Of a DNA stretch of 64,000 nucleotides, positions 33,594 to 42,283 are shown piece by piece. A program made the translations under genes and the position numbers. Each line of letters begins with the position of its first letter. Within the stretch, counting starts at the first letter, position 1. Source of the stretch: DATKQY01 sp035532475 (GTDB taxonomy: Bacteria > Actinomycetota > Acidimicrobiia > Acidimicrobiales > Bog-793); contig DATKQY010000040.1 in assembly GCA_035532475.1 (NCBI GenBank), positions 1 through 64,000 of the forward strand, read 5' to 3'. Below the pieces are notes generated by a model, which worked only from the letters and a program-made list of their open reading frames with translations, did not search any database and had not been told where the DNA came from.

Positions 33594-34883
33594 ATGGACG
33601 ACTTCGAGCAGCAAGCTGCGGAGCTGGAGCGGCGCTTCGCGACCGAGCCGCGCTGGCGCGGCGTCGAGCGGCCCTACTCGGCCGCCGACGTGCTGCGCCT
33701 GCGAGGCTCGGTGCGGATCGAGCACACGCTCGCCCGGCGCGGCGCCGAGCGGCTGTGGGAGCTGCTCGAGCGCGAGGAGTTCGTGGCGGCCCTCGGCGCG
33801 CTCTCGGGCGGCCAGGCCGTCCAGATGGTCAAGGCCGGGCTGCAGGCGATCTACCTCTCGGGCTGGCAGGTCGCCGCCGACGCGAACCTCGCCGGCCAGG
33901 TCTACCCGGACCAGAGCCTCTACCCCGCCAACAGCGTCCCGGCGCTCGTCGGGCGCCTGAACAACGCGCTGTTGCGGGCCGACCAGATCGAGTGGGGCGA
34001 GCGGCCCGGCGCGGCCGGCCGGCGCGACTGGCTGGTGCCGATCGTCGCCGACGCCGAGGCCGGCTTCGGCGGCCCGCTCAACGCCTACGAGCTGATGTCG
34101 GCGATGGTGGAGGCCGGCGCCGCCGGGGTGCACTTCGAGGACCAGCTCGCCTCGGCGAAGAAGTGCGGCCACATGGGGGGCAAGGTCCTCGTGCCGACCG
34201 CCGAGCACGTGCGGACGCTGAACGCCGCCCGCCTCGCCGCCGACGTCGCCGACGTGCCGACGCTCGTCGTCGCCCGCACCGACTCGCTCGGCGCGACGCT
34301 GCTCACCTCCGACGTCGACGAGCGGGACCGGCCGTACCTGACCGGAGAGCGCTCCGCGGAGGGTTACTACTACGTCCGCAACGGTCTCGACGTCGCCGTC
34401 GCCCGGGCGCTCGCCTACGCCCCCTTCTGCGACCTCATCTGGTGCGAGACCTCGACGCCGGACCTGGACGAGGCACGGCGCTTCGCGGAGGCGGTGCGCG
34501 CCGAGTACCCCGACAAGCTCCTCGCCTACAACTGCTCGCCCTCGTTCAACTGGCGGCGCAACCTCGACGACGAGACCATCGCGCGGTTCCAAAAGGAGCT
34601 CGGCTCGATGGGCTACCGGTTCCAGTTCGTGACCCTCGCGGGGTGGCACGCGCTGAACGCCTCGATGTTCGCCCTCGCTTCGGGCTACCACCGCGACGGG
34701 ATGACCGCCTACGTCGCGCTCCAAGAGCAGGAGTTCGCGCTGGAGGCCGAGGGCTACTCCGCCACCCGCCACCAGCGCGAGGTGGGCGCCGGCTACTTCG
34801 ACGACTTGATGACCGTGCTCTCACAAGGCCGCGCCTCGACGCTCGCGCTCAGCGGGTCGACCGAGGAGGAGCAGTTCTCGTAG
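33594..34883 (+). CDS. aceA: Isocitrate lyase
   Basis: 429 residues, the short bacterial ICL1 length. The signature active-site Cys is in SAKKCGHMGGKVLVPTAEHV; the metal and substrate residues lie in IVADAEAGFGGPLNAYEL and AYNCSPSFNWRRNL. It cleaves isocitrate to succinate and glyoxylate. GAGGAG lies 7 nt before the ATG. It is divergent from ramB and convergent with icd, the competing enzyme. No malate synthase gene is in this window. Confidence 0.96.
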   Translation: MDDFEQQAAELERRFATEPRWRGVERPYSAADVLRLRGSVRIEHTLARRGAERLWELLEREEFVAALGALSGGQAVQMVKAGLQAIYLSGWQVAADANLAGQVYPDQSLYPANSVPALVGRLNNALLRADQIEWGERPGAAGRRDWLVPIVADAEAGFGGPLNAYELMSAMVEAGAAGVHFEDQLASAKKCGHMGGKVLVPTAEHVRTLNAARLAADVADVPTLVVARTDSLGATLLTSDVDERDRPYLTGERSAEGYYYVRNGLDVAVARALAYAPFCDLIWCETSTPDLDEARRFAEAVRAEYPDKLLAYNCSPSFNWRRNLDDETIARFQKELGSMGYRFQFVTLAGWHALNASMFALASGYHRDGMTAYVALQEQEFALEAEGYSATRHQREVGAGYFDDLMTVLSQGRASTLALSGSTEEEQFS

Positions 34884-34905
34884 GCCGGCGGGGGTCGCCG
34901 GCGGG

Positions 34906-34935
34906 GCCACGACGGTCCGTGCTCGGTGCCGTGGC
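34906..34935. terminator. Weak hairpin between convergent aceA and icd
   Basis: GCCACG (34906-34911) and CGTGGC (34930-34935) pair around an 18-nt loop in the ~97-bp spacer between the two stops. No T-run; low confidence. Confidence 0.25.
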
Positions 34936-34980
34936 GGATCCCTCCGGCGGCGGGGGGAGCCGGGTGCGATCGCCGGGCGT

Positions 34981-36177
34981 CTAGAGGCGCTCGACGATCG
35001 CCTCGGCGAACTCGCTGCAGCGCACCTCTCGCGCGCCCTCCATCAGCCGGGCGAAGTCGTAGGTGACGATCTTCTCCGAGATCGTCTGCTCGAGCGCCCG
35101 GACGATGTCTGCCGCGGCGCCGTCCCAGCCGAGGTGCTCGAACATCAGCACGCCCGAGAGCAGGACCGAGCCGGGGTTCACCTTGTCCTGGCCGGCGTAC
35201 TTCGGCGCCGTGCCGTGCGTCGCCTCAAAGACGCCGTGCCCGGTCACGTAGTTGATGTTGGCGCCGGGCGCGATGCCGATCCCGCCCACCTGCGCGGCCA
35301 GCGCGTCGGAGAGGTAGTCGCCGTTCAGGTTCGTCGTGGCGATCACGTCGAACTCGTCCGGGCGCGTCAGCACCTGTTGCAGCGCGATGTCGGCGATGAC
35401 GTCCTTCACGAGGATCTTGCCGTCCGGCTTGCCGCCGCAGTCCTCCCAGGCGACGGCGACGTCGGAGAACTCCTCGCGGACGAGCTCGTAGCCCCACTTC
35501 ATGAAGGCGCCCTCGGTGTACTTCTGGATGTTCCCCTTGTGCACGAGGGTCACGCTCTTGCGGCCGCGGCGCTCGGCGTACTGGAGGGCGGCCCGGACGA
35601 GGCGCTTCGACCCGGTGATGGAGATCGGCTTCACCCCGATGCCGGAGTCGGCGCGGATCGTCCAGCCGAGCTCGTCGTGGAGGAACTCGATGAGGCGCTT
35701 CGCCTCGGGGGTGCCCTCGGCGACCTCCAGCCCGGCGTAGACGTCCTCGATGTTCTCCCGGAAGATCACCATGTCGACCTTCTCCGGGTGCAGGACCGGC
35801 GAGGGCACGCCGCGGAACCAGCGGACGGGGCGCAGGCAGACGTAGAGGTCGAGGAGCTGGCGGACGGTGACGTTCAACGAGCGGAAACCGCCGCCGATCG
35901 GCGTGGTGAGCGGCCCCTTGATCCCGATGAGGTGCTCGCGAAAGGCGTCGATCGTCGCCTCGGGCAGCCAGTCCCCGGTCTCCTTGAAGGCCTTCTCGCC
36001 GGCGAGGACCTCCTTCCACGCCACGCGCTTGCCGTTCTTGGCGGCGGCGGCGTCGAGGACGAGCTTCGAGGCCGGCCAGATGTCGACGCCGATCCCGTCG
36101 CCCTCGATGAAGGGGATGATCGGCTCGTCGGGCACCTGCAGCACGCCATCGGGGGACATCGTGATCTTCTCGGCCAT
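34981..36177 (-). CDS. icd: Isocitrate dehydrogenase (NADP+)
   Basis: 398 residues, dimeric E. coli-type IDH. The substrate loop is GGGFRSLNVTVRQLLDLYVC with the Ser that AceK phosphorylates in enterics. Metal-binding Asp are in ADSGIGVKPIS and IATTNLNGDYLSDALAAQVG. NADP specificity is shown by Lys-Tyr in THGTAPKYAGQDKVNPGS. Start ATG is supported by TAGGCT 7 nt upstream. No aceK gene is visible nearby. Confidence 0.95.
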   Translation of the reverse strand: MAEKITMSPDGVLQVPDEPIIPFIEGDGIGVDIWPASKLVLDAAAAKNGKRVAWKEVLAGEKAFKETGDWLPEATIDAFREHLIGIKGPLTTPIGGGFRSLNVTVRQLLDLYVCLRPVRWFRGVPSPVLHPEKVDMVIFRENIEDVYAGLEVAEGTPEAKRLIEFLHDELGWTIRADSGIGVKPISITGSKRLVRAALQYAERRGRKSVTLVHKGNIQKYTEGAFMKWGYELVREEFSDVAVAWEDCGGKPDGKILVKDVIADIALQQVLTRPDEFDVIATTNLNGDYLSDALAAQVGGIGIAPGANINYVTGHGVFEATHGTAPKYAGQDKVNPGSVLLSGVLMFEHLGWDGAAADIVRALEQTISEKIVTYDFARLMEGAREVRCSEFAEAIVERL

Positions 36178-36184
36178 GTCTCGG

Positions 36185-36190
36185 AGCCTA
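36185..36190 (-). promoter_or_regulatory. Leaderless -10 box of icd
   Basis: TAGGCT lies 7 nt before the ATG at 36177. Confidence 0.55.
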
Positions 36191-36274
36191 CCGCCGGCCG
36201 TGTCGGCGGCGCCGGTCCGGGACCGGGCGCACGCGGCGCCCGTCTCGGCGCCCCGGCGCCGCGCCAGCTCGGGC

Positions 36275-37762
36275 CTACGCCGCGGCGGCGGCGAAGCTCG
36301 TGACGCTCACCGAGGCGAAGTCGCGGGTGGCGCTCGCCGGGTAGGCGGCCGCCAGCGCGCCTCGCAGGCCCTCGAAGCGCGCGTCGTTCGCCCGGCTCCC
36401 CGCGGTGCCCCAGGGGTGCCCGACGTGGCTAGCGACGAGCCAGACGCGCGGGCAGCTCGACTCGACGGCGCGCAGCTGGGACGGGGACAGCGACGAGTAC
36501 TGCTCGACCACCGCCGGGTCCGCCGACCACGGTGCCGCCGGGAGCACCGGGCGCGGCGCCGGGCCGTCGGCGGAGCGCTCGGCGGCGGAGCGGTGCTCGA
36601 GGTAGTAGCGGAACTCCACCCTGCCGTCGTTCGAGTAGAAGGCGACGCAGTCCCCCGGCCGGCTCGACGACAGCACGTAGGCGGTCGCACCGGCGTAGTC
36701 GTCGATCGGCTGCACGTACTGCGGGGGCACCTGCACGAGCCGGAGGGCGACGAGTCCGGCGCAGGCCGACCAGGCGAGGGGGGCGGCGCGGATCCGGCCG
36801 AGCAGACCGCCGAGGACGAGGGCCGTCGCCGGGACGGAGAACGCGAAGTAGCGGTCGACCATCACCGGCTGGAAGGCACGCGAGACGAGGTACGCGATCG
36901 CCATGGGCAGCGCCAGCCAGCCGAGCAGCAGGAGCTGCGCCCACTGCTCTCGACCACGGCCGCGCCGCGCGACGTCGAGGACGAGGAGGACGGCGGCGCC
37001 GGCGACGAGCACGACGCTTGCGGCGACGAGGAGCTCGCCCGCGACGGCCTTGCCGTAGTTGCCCGGCGCCGAGGCGAGGAACGCCGTCACCACCCGCACG
37101 TCGTAGCCGGTCGGCGGCCCGAGCCAGAACAGCTGACCCGTGCCGCGGGAGACGGCGAGCACGACGAGGGGGGTGCAGCTCAGCGCGACGGCCCCGAAGG
37201 TGACGAGGAGGGCCCGGACGCGAAGGGGCCCGCGGCGCAGCGCGAGGGAGGCGAGGTGGGCGGCGACGACGAGCACGGCGAGCAGCAGCGTGTAGCACAT
37301 CAGCACGGTGACGACGCCGTAGGCGACGAAGCTGCGGGGCCGGCCGGTCTCGCAGGCGACGACGAAGGCGAGGGTGGAGACCGTGGCGAGCAGCGCCACG
37401 AGCGTGTAGCCGCGCGCCATCTGGCCCCAGTAGACGAGGAACAGGCTCGCCGACCCGACGGCCGCGGCCATCATCGCCGCCCGGGGCTCGAGGAGCCGCC
37501 GGGCGAGCAGGAAGATCGCCGGGACGCACGCCGCGGCGGCGATCACTGAGGGGAGCCGCACGGCGACGAGGCCGGTGCCGAACGCCGAGACCACGGCGTG
37601 CAGCACGAGGTAGTACAGGAGCATGTTGCCGCCGTCGCGCGCGACCGCGTGCCAGAAGGCGGCGCCGTGCTGGCTCGCGATGACGATGCTCGCCCCTTCG
37701 TCGCCCCAGAGGCTGCGCGTCGTGAGGTCGAAGCAGCCGAGGGCGAGCACGAGCGCCGTCAT
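36275..37762 (-). CDS. Polytopic membrane glycosyltransferase of the GT39/ArnT-like group
   Basis: 495 residues, about ten membrane segments. The first extracytoplasmic loop has the GT-C acidic pair (RSLWGDEGASIVIASQHGAA), and the segment LLYYLVLHAVVSAFGTGLVA follows, as in PMT/ArnT-type enzymes that use lipid-linked sugars. The C-terminal ~130 residues are extracytoplasmic. The ATG at 37762 is the first conventional start, yet it cuts into TM1: a 44-codon open stretch (ISRSPEAPAEVGAPADEAAP onward) runs upstream to an ATT that overlaps the purH stop. The real start may therefore be unusual, or the original start lost. Acceptor and sugar are unknown. Confidence 0.75.
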   Translation of the reverse strand: MTALVLALGCFDLTTRSLWGDEGASIVIASQHGAAFWHAVARDGGNMLLYYLVLHAVVSAFGTGLVAVRLPSVIAAAACVPAIFLLARRLLEPRAAMMAAAVGSASLFLVYWGQMARGYTLVALLATVSTLAFVVACETGRPRSFVAYGVVTVLMCYTLLLAVLVVAAHLASLALRRGPLRVRALLVTFGAVALSCTPLVVLAVSRGTGQLFWLGPPTGYDVRVVTAFLASAPGNYGKAVAGELLVAASVVLVAGAAVLLVLDVARRGRGREQWAQLLLLGWLALPMAIAYLVSRAFQPVMVDRYFAFSVPATALVLGGLLGRIRAAPLAWSACAGLVALRLVQVPPQYVQPIDDYAGATAYVLSSSRPGDCVAFYSNDGRVEFRYYLEHRSAAERSADGPAPRPVLPAAPWSADPAVVEQYSSLSPSQLRAVESSCPRVWLVASHVGHPWGTAGSRANDARFEGLRGALAAAYPASATRDFASVSVTSFAAAAA

Positions 37763-37889
37763 GGCCGCGACGGCGGCCCAGCGCGCGAGCGACGACGACC
37801 GAAGCGGCGCGGTGGCGGCGCGTGCCGGCTCGGGCGGCGCCGCCTCGTCGGCCGGCGCCCCGACCTCGGCCGGCGCTTCGGGCGAGCGG

Positions 37890-39419
37890 CTAATGACGGA
37901 AATGGCGCTCCCCCGTCATCACCATCGCGATGCCGCGCTCGTCGGCGGCGGCGATCACCTCGTCGTCCCGGAGCGAGCCTCCCGGCTGGACGACCACGGC
38001 GACGCCCGCGTCGGCCACGGCGTCGAGCCCGTCGCGGAAGGGGAAGAAGGCGTCGGACGCGGCGACACCGCCTGCGGCCCGGCCGTGGGCCTTGCGCGCC
38101 GCCAGCATCGCCGGGTCGACCCGGTTCTGCTGACCGCAGCCGACGCCCAGCACGGTGCCGTCGCGGGCGAGGACGATCGCGTTCGACGAGCTGCGGGCGC
38201 AGACGCGCCAGGCCAGCTCGACATCGCGCCACTGCTCCTCGGCGGGCACCGATTTCGTCACCACGCGCCACGACGAGCGGGGCACGAGGAAGCGGTCGGG
38301 CTCCTGCACGAGGAAGCCGCCACCGATCTGGCGCAGCGCCAGCGGGCCGCCCCCCGGCGGCGGCGCCGACAGCGGGCGCATGTTCTTCCGGCGCTCCGCG
38401 AACAGCTCGACCGCCTCGGGGGTGATCTCCGGCGCGACGAGCACGTCGGCGAGGGCATTGGCGGCGATCTGCTTGGCGAGGGGGAGGTCGACCGGGCCGG
38501 ACAGCGCGACGATGCCCCCGAAGGCCGAGACGGGATCGGCGGCGAAGGCCCGGCCGTAGGCGGTCGCGAGGTCGTCGGCGATCGCCGCGCCGCAGGGGTT
38601 GGCGTGCTTCACGATCACCGCCGCCGCTCCCGCGCCGAGCTCCAGCAGCTCGTGGACGAGCTGCCACGCCGCCTCGGCATCGAACAGGTTGAGGTAGGAC
38701 AGCTCCCGGCCGCCGTGCTGGACGACGCCGTCCCACCAGCCGGGCGGCTCGCCGAGGCGTCGGTAGCGGGCGCCGCGCTGGTGCGGGTTCTCCCCGTAGC
38801 GCAGCGGCTGGCAGCGCTCGAGGGCGAGGTGCAGCGTGGGCGGGAGCACCTCGTCGGTCTCGTCCGCCGCGTGAGTGGCGTCGAGCCACGACACGATCGC
38901 CGCGTCGTAGGCGGCGGTGTGCGCGAAGGCCTGGCGGGCGAGGCGGCGGCGCGTCGCGAGCGAGAGGGCGCCGTCGCGCCGGAGCTCGTCGAGCACCGCC
39001 GCGTACTCGGCCGGGTCGACCACGACGGCGACGCTCTCGTGGTTCTTCGCCGCGGCGCGCACCATGGTCGGTCCACCGACGTCGATCATCTCGATCGACG
39101 GCTCGCTCGTGAACGGGTAGAGGTTGCAGGCGACGAGGTCGACCGCCGTGATGCCGCGCGCCTCGAGGTCGGCGACGTGGTCCGGGTTCGAGCGGTCGGC
39201 GAGGATGCCACCGTGGATGGCGGGGTGGAGCGTCTTCACCCGGCCGCCGAGCATCTCCGGCGCGCCGGTGACGTCCGACACCTCGCGGTGGGCGATCCCG
39301 GCGTCGGCGAGCGCCCGGGCGGTCTTGCCGCTCGCCACGAGCTCGAAGCCGAGCTCGGCGAGGCCCTCGGCGAACGGGACGAGGCCGGTCTTGTCGTACA
39401 CGGACAACACCGCCCTCAC
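37890..39419 (-). CDS. purH: Bifunctional AICAR formyltransferase / IMP cyclohydrolase
   Basis: 509 residues. The N-terminal cyclohydrolase half begins VLSVYDKTGLVPFAEGLAEL and has GGRVKTLHPAIHGGILADRS. The formyltransferase half carries VIVKHANPCGAAIADDLATA with its catalytic Lys-His. It performs the last two steps of IMP synthesis. GTG start overlaps the purN stop (GTGA). Confidence 0.95.
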   Translation of the reverse strand: MRAVLSVYDKTGLVPFAEGLAELGFELVASGKTARALADAGIAHREVSDVTGAPEMLGGRVKTLHPAIHGGILADRSNPDHVADLEARGITAVDLVACNLYPFTSEPSIEMIDVGGPTMVRAAAKNHESVAVVVDPAEYAAVLDELRRDGALSLATRRRLARQAFAHTAAYDAAIVSWLDATHAADETDEVLPPTLHLALERCQPLRYGENPHQRGARYRRLGEPPGWWDGVVQHGGRELSYLNLFDAEAAWQLVHELLELGAGAAAVIVKHANPCGAAIADDLATAYGRAFAADPVSAFGGIVALSGPVDLPLAKQIAANALADVLVAPEITPEAVELFAERRKNMRPLSAPPPGGGPLALRQIGGGFLVQEPDRFLVPRSSWRVVTKSVPAEEQWRDVELAWRVCARSSSNAIVLARDGTVLGVGCGQQNRVDPAMLAARKAHGRAAGGVAASDAFFPFRDGLDAVADAGVAVVVQPGGSLRDDEVIAAADERGIAMVMTGERHFRH

Positions 39420-39991
39420 GACGCCTCCCCGTCCGGGGGGAGCCCCTCGATGAAGCGGCCGATCGTGGCCGGGTAGAGCACCCGTTCAACCTCCTTGATG
39501 CGCTCGTGGAGCGTCGCTTCGGTGTCGCCCTCCTCGACGGGCACCGCCCGCTGGGCCAGGATCGGCCCGTCGTCGACCTGCGGGGTCACGACATGGACGG
39601 TGCAGCCGGTGACCTTCACCCCGGCGGCGAGCGCGTCGGCGACCGCGTGCCAGCCCTTGAACGCCGGGAGCAGCGCGGGATGGGTGTTGAGGATGCGCCC
39701 GTCGTACGCCGCGTGGACGGCCGCGCCGAGCACGGTGCCGAAGCCCGCCATCGCGAGCACGCCGACGCGGTAGGGCGCGAGCGCCGCGACGACCCTGGCG
39801 GTGTAGCCGTCGCGGTCGAAGCCCGCGCCGAAGTCCACCCGCTCGACGAGCTCGAGGGGGATGCCGGCCTGCTCGGCCACCTTCTCGGCGCCGCAGTGGC
39901 GGTCGACGAGCACGAGCGCGATCGGCAGGTCCTGCTCCAGCAGCGCCGTCAGGATCGTGCCCGTGCCGGACGCGAGCACCCCGATCTGCAC
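39416..39991 (-). CDS. purN: Phosphoribosylglycinamide formyltransferase
   Basis: 191 residues. The N-terminal VLASGTGTILTALLEQD binds the phosphate (GSGTNL replaced by ASGTGTI). The catalytic Asn-His-Asp set is in GRILNTHPALLPAFKGWHAV and VTPQVDDGPILAQR. It uses 10-formyl-THF, which glyA upstream helps to supply. Leaderless GTG start (TAGCGT 6 nt upstream), so the purN-purH pair has its own promoter behind the glyA hairpin. Confidence 0.92.
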   Translation of the reverse strand: MQIGVLASGTGTILTALLEQDLPIALVLVDRHCGAEKVAEQAGIPLELVERVDFGAGFDRDGYTARVVAALAPYRVGVLAMAGFGTVLGAAVHAAYDGRILNTHPALLPAFKGWHAVADALAAGVKVTGCTVHVVTPQVDDGPILAQRAVPVEEGDTEATLHERIKEVERVLYPATIGRFIEGLPPDGEAS

Positions 39992-39997
39992 GGCTGC

Positions 39998-40003
39998 ACG
40001 CTA
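39998..40003 (-). promoter_or_regulatory. Leaderless -10 box of purN
   Basis: TAGCGT lies 6 nt before the GTG at 39991. Confidence 0.5.
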
Positions 40004-40010
40004 CCAGCGC

Positions 40011-40036
40011 GGCCCCGCCGCCCCGGGAGCGGGGCC
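40011..40036. terminator. Hairpin after glyA
   Basis: GGCCCCGC (40011-40018) and GCGGGGCC (40029-40036) form a perfect 8-bp stem in the 76-bp glyA-purN gap, just upstream of the purN -10 box. No T-run; it probably marks the end of sucCD-glyA transcription. Confidence 0.45.
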
Positions 40037-40067
40037 GGCTCGCGGGGGCACCGGTCCCCGGGGGTGC

Positions 40068-41396
40068 TCAGCCGAGGCCGGGGTAGACGGGGTGCGCCTC
40101 GGCGAGCGCCCGGGTGCGGCCGGCGAGCTCGGGCCGCCGGCGCTCGCGATCGGGACCGAGCCCGGCCACGAGCACCTCGGCGAGCTCGGCGAAGTCCGCC
40201 TCGCGAAAGCCGCGGGTGGCGAGTGACGTCGTCCCGAGGCGCAGCCCGGACATGCCGGGCGCCGGGCGGGGGTCGTAGGCGATGGCCATCGGGTTGGCGT
40301 TGACCGACAGGGCATGGAGCCAGCCGAGGACCTCCGTCGCGTCGCGCCCGGTGCCCGAGACGTCGAGGAGGAGCTGGTGCACCTCGGTCCCGCCGGTCAC
40401 GACGGCGACCTGCGTCTCGCGCTCCTCCTCGTGCAGGCGGTCCGCGATGAGGCGTGCACCGGCGAGCGTCCGCTCCATCCGCTCGGCGAACGCCGGCGTC
40501 GCGGCGAGCGCGAAGCTGAGCGCATAGGCCGCGGTGACGTGGGCGAGGGGGCCGCCTTGGGTGCCGGGGAACACGGCGGCGTCGATCCGCTCGGCGAGCC
40601 CGGCCCGGCACAGGATCGCCCCGCCGCGCGCCCCGCCGAGCGTCTTGTGCACCGTGAAGGTGCAGACGTCGGCGAAGGGCACCGGGTCGGGGTGCAGGCC
40701 CGCGGCCACGATGCCGGCGACGTGCGCCATGTCGGCCACGAGGTAGGCGCCGACGTCGTCGGCGATCGCCCGGAAGGCGCGGTAGTCGAGCTGGCGGGGG
40801 TAGCAGGACCAGCCGGCGAAGATCACCCGCGGCCGGTGACGGCGCGCCAGCTCGGCCACCTCGTCCATGTCGACCAGCCGGTCGTCCCGGCGCACGTGGT
40901 AGGCGACACCACGGTAGAAGCGGCCGGCCACCGTCTCGCGGTCGTAGTGGCTCGGGTGTCCGCCGTGGGTGAAGTCCCATCCGAGGACGGGGTCGCCGGG
41001 CTCGCACAGCGCCTGGAGCACGGCGTAGTTGGCGCTCGAGCCGGAGTACGGCTGGACGTTGGCGTGCTCGGCGCCGAAGAGGGCCTTCGCCCGCCCGATC
41101 GCCAGCCGCTCGGCCTCGTCGACCCACTCGCAGCCGTCGTACTCCCGGGCGCCCGGGTAGCCGTCGGCGTACTTGTTGGTGAGCACCGAGCCCTGCAGCT
41201 CGAGGACCGCCTCGGGAGCGAAGTTCTCCGAGGCCACCATGTCGATGGTCGCCCGCTCCCGGGCCAGCTCGTCGGCGACGATCCGGGCGAGCTCGGGGTC
41301 GACCTCGGCGAGCGGGGCGGCCAGGTCTCCCGACCAGCCCGCCGGGTCCTCGCCCCGGGCGCGCGCCACCGCGGCGCCCTCCGGCGGCTCGGTCAC
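40068..41396 (-). CDS. glyA: Serine hydroxymethyltransferase
   Basis: 442 residues. The N-terminal SENFAPEAVLELQGSVLTNK and YADGYPGAREYDGCEWVD are diagnostic, and the PLP Lys is in CTFTVHKTLGGARGGAIL. It converts serine and THF to glycine and methylene-THF, feeding purine synthesis downstream. GTG start overlaps the sucD stop (GTGA). Confidence 0.95.
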   Translation of the reverse strand: MTEPPEGAAVARARGEDPAGWSGDLAAPLAEVDPELARIVADELARERATIDMVASENFAPEAVLELQGSVLTNKYADGYPGAREYDGCEWVDEAERLAIGRAKALFGAEHANVQPYSGSSANYAVLQALCEPGDPVLGWDFTHGGHPSHYDRETVAGRFYRGVAYHVRRDDRLVDMDEVAELARRHRPRVIFAGWSCYPRQLDYRAFRAIADDVGAYLVADMAHVAGIVAAGLHPDPVPFADVCTFTVHKTLGGARGGAILCRAGLAERIDAAVFPGTQGGPLAHVTAAYALSFALAATPAFAERMERTLAGARLIADRLHEEERETQVAVVTGGTEVHQLLLDVSGTGRDATEVLGWLHALSVNANPMAIAYDPRPAPGMSGLRLGTTSLATRGFREADFAELAEVLVAGLGPDRERRRPELAGRTRALAEAHPVYPGLG

Positions 41397-42283
41397 GCGA
41401 GGTCCCGCACGACCTCGGCCATGAGGTCGGCCGCCTCGGTCGGGTTCTGGGCCACCTGGGCCCCCGCCGCGGAGAGCGCGGCCATCTTCGCTGCGGCCGT
41501 CCCCTTCGAGCCGGAGATGATGGCGCCGGCGTGGCCCATCTTCCTGCCCGGCGGCGCAGTGACGCCGGCGACGTAGGCGACGACCGGCTTGGTCATCTCC
41601 GAAGCGATGAACTCCGCCGCCCGCTCCTCCTCGGCGCCGCCGATCTCGCCGATCAAGATGACGGCCTTGGTCTCGGGGTCGGCCTCGAAGGCGGCGAGGC
41701 AGTCGATGAAGCTCGTGCCCGGCACGGGGTCCCCGCCGATGCCGACGCCGGTCGTCTGGCCGATCCCCTTCTGGGTCAGCTCGTACAGCGCCTGGTAGAA
41801 GACCGTCCCGGAGCGGCTCACGAGGCCGACCGGGCCGCCGGCCAGCGCGATGTCGCCCGAGGTGATGCCGATGTTGCAGCGGCCGGCGCTGATCACCCCG
41901 GGGCAGTTGGGGCCGAGCAGCCGGGTGCCCGGGTACTCCCGGCGGAGCAGGTTGTAGACGCGCGCCTCGTCCTGGGCCGGGACGAACTCGGTGATGCAGA
42001 CGATGAAGCCGATCCCGGCCTCGGCGGCCTCGGCGATCGCCGCCGAGGCGCCCGAGGGCGGCACGGCGATGAACGAGGCGTCCGCGCCCGTCTCGGCGAC
42101 CGCCTCGGCGACGCTCGCGTAGACGGGGATGCCCTCGATGACCTCGCCGCCGCGCCTCGGGTTCGTGCCGGCGACGACGTTCGTCCCGTAGGCCCGGTTG
42201 CGCAGCCCGTGGTAGAGGCCCTGGCTCGTCGGGCTGAGGCCCTGGATGACCACCTTGGTCCGCTGGTCGACGAAGATGCTCAT
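41393..42283 (-). CDS. sucD: Succinyl-CoA synthetase alpha subunit
   Basis: 296 residues. The CoA-binding N-terminus (VVIQGLSPTSQGLYHGLRNR) is followed by ATP-citrate-lyase-like motifs; the phosphorylated His is in GRKMGHAGAIISGSKGTAAA. Overlaps sucC by ATGA. Confidence 0.96.
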   Translation of the reverse strand: MSIFVDQRTKVVIQGLSPTSQGLYHGLRNRAYGTNVVAGTNPRRGGEVIEGIPVYASVAEAVAETGADASFIAVPPSGASAAIAEAAEAGIGFIVCITEFVPAQDEARVYNLLRREYPGTRLLGPNCPGVISAGRCNIGITSGDIALAGGPVGLVSRSGTVFYQALYELTQKGIGQTTGVGIGGDPVPGTSFIDCLAAFEADPETKAVILIGEIGGAEEERAAEFIASEMTKPVVAYVAGVTAPPGRKMGHAGAIISGSKGTAAAKMAALSAAGAQVAQNPTEAADLMAEVVRDLA

